Assembly: GCA_015489095.1 (NCBI GenBank)
Contig: WFMN01000238.1
Span: 1 to 15,153, forward strand
Direction: 5' to 3'
DNA from: Mariprofundaceae bacterium
Lineage (GTDB): Bacteria; Pseudomonadota; Zetaproteobacteria; Mariprofundales; J009
DNA: 15,153 bases
Part shown: piece after piece, positions 14,833-15,153 of the stretch
Numbering within the stretch: the first letter of the stretch is position 1
Layout: every line of letters begins with the position of its first letter
The notes under the pieces: generated by a model
Database searches by the model: none
What the model was told of the DNA's origin: nothing
What the model saw: only the letters and a program-made list of their open reading frames with translations
Program-made: the position numbers and the translations under genes

Positions 14833-15153
14833 TGCGCGGCTTTAGTCTGATCGAGGTGATGGTGGCGATGGTGATCGCCTCCATCGGGGTGTTGGCCCTT
14901 GCCAAGGGGACAGTTACCTCGCTGGATAGCGAAACCATTGCCGCTGAACGCATCGCCGCCACCAATCTGGCGCTGGATGTGATCGAGGCTTGGCAGGCAT
15001 CGGCTTCGGATGCCGTGCCGGCGCTTGAGTGTGTCGGCGGCACAGTGCATCTAACAACCTTGGGAAGCAATAGCTGTCAGATGATTACAAAAGAGGTGAA
15101 AACCACCTTTACCATCACCGTCAACGGTTATCCCATTCAGGCGCCGCAAGTGG
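14829..15153 (+). CDS. PilV-like prepilin (3' truncated by window)
   Basis: The reading frame stays open to the window end, giving at least 108 residues. It has a minimal prepilin leader (MMRG) followed by FSLIEVMVAMVIASIGVLALAKG, so cleavage would come after Gly4 and Glu9 is the conserved mature position 5. The pattern SLIEVMVAMVIASIGVLALA is typical of PilV-like minor pilins. The rest, with LALDVIEAWQASASDAVPALEC and two cysteines (68 and 83), suits a minor pilin head. ATG 14829 overlaps the preceding stop as ATGA; ATG 14832 is equally possible. No clear ribosome site is present, so coupling to the fimT-like gene is likely. Further minor pilin genes are expected to the right. Confidence 0.83.
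   Translation, partial: MMRGFSLIEVMVAMVIASIGVLALAKGTVTSLDSETIAAERIAATNLALDVIEAWQASASDAVPALECVGGTVHLTTLGSNSCQMITKEVKTTFTITVNGYPIQAPQV

Overview
The window reads as a chromosomal segment of a high-G+C Gram-negative proteobacterium. It encodes a 14-subunit-type complex I, an ADP-heptose epimerase for LPS core, a BamE outer-membrane lipoprotein, a class A penicillin-binding protein and type IV pilin-like genes. One 60-base line counted inside nuoN is 63% G+C. I cannot name the genus or class with confidence. No tRNA, rRNA, CRISPR array or transposase was seen.

Region 1 (1-8862, + strand) is the distal part of a nuo operon: the C-terminal half of nuoG, then complete nuoH, I, J, K, L, M and N. The genes are separated by only 2-13 bases. 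Together they encode one 2Fe-2S/4Fe-4S-carrying arm subunit (NuoG, partial), the connecting ferredoxin-like subunit (NuoI) and the whole proton-pumping membrane arm (H, J, K, L, M, N). The key charged residues of the pump subunits are present.

Region 2 (8863-9854) is an accessory island at the convergent junction between nuo and the bamE operon. It begins, at the first base after the nuoN stop, with a 125-base imperfect inverted repeat. Next comes a two-gene type II toxin-antitoxin module on the minus strand (RelE/HigB-like toxin first, then an Xre-type antitoxin). The toxin is clearly lower in G+C than its surroundings. The module is bracketed by two copies of a palindromic repeat that share an exact 21-base left part. 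A candidate operator and promoter lie just upstream of the toxin. No gap longer than about 235 bases lacks a gene.

Region 3 (9855-11939, minus strand) is a compact four-gene operon: a pentapeptide-repeat protein, a helix-hairpin-helix-like protein of unknown function, hldD and bamE. Every junction overlaps by 1-7 bases, so the genes look translationally coupled. A sigma70-like promoter can be read just upstream.

Region 4 (12012-15153) holds mrcA (PBP1a, minus strand). Diverging from it is a fimT/gspH-like prepilin gene followed by a pilV-like prepilin gene that runs off the window. The mrcA and fimT start regions overlap by 20 bases, so their promoters must lie inside each other's coding sequence.

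No clearly new defence or biosynthetic system was found. The most unusual material is the repeat and toxin-antitoxin island of region 2.
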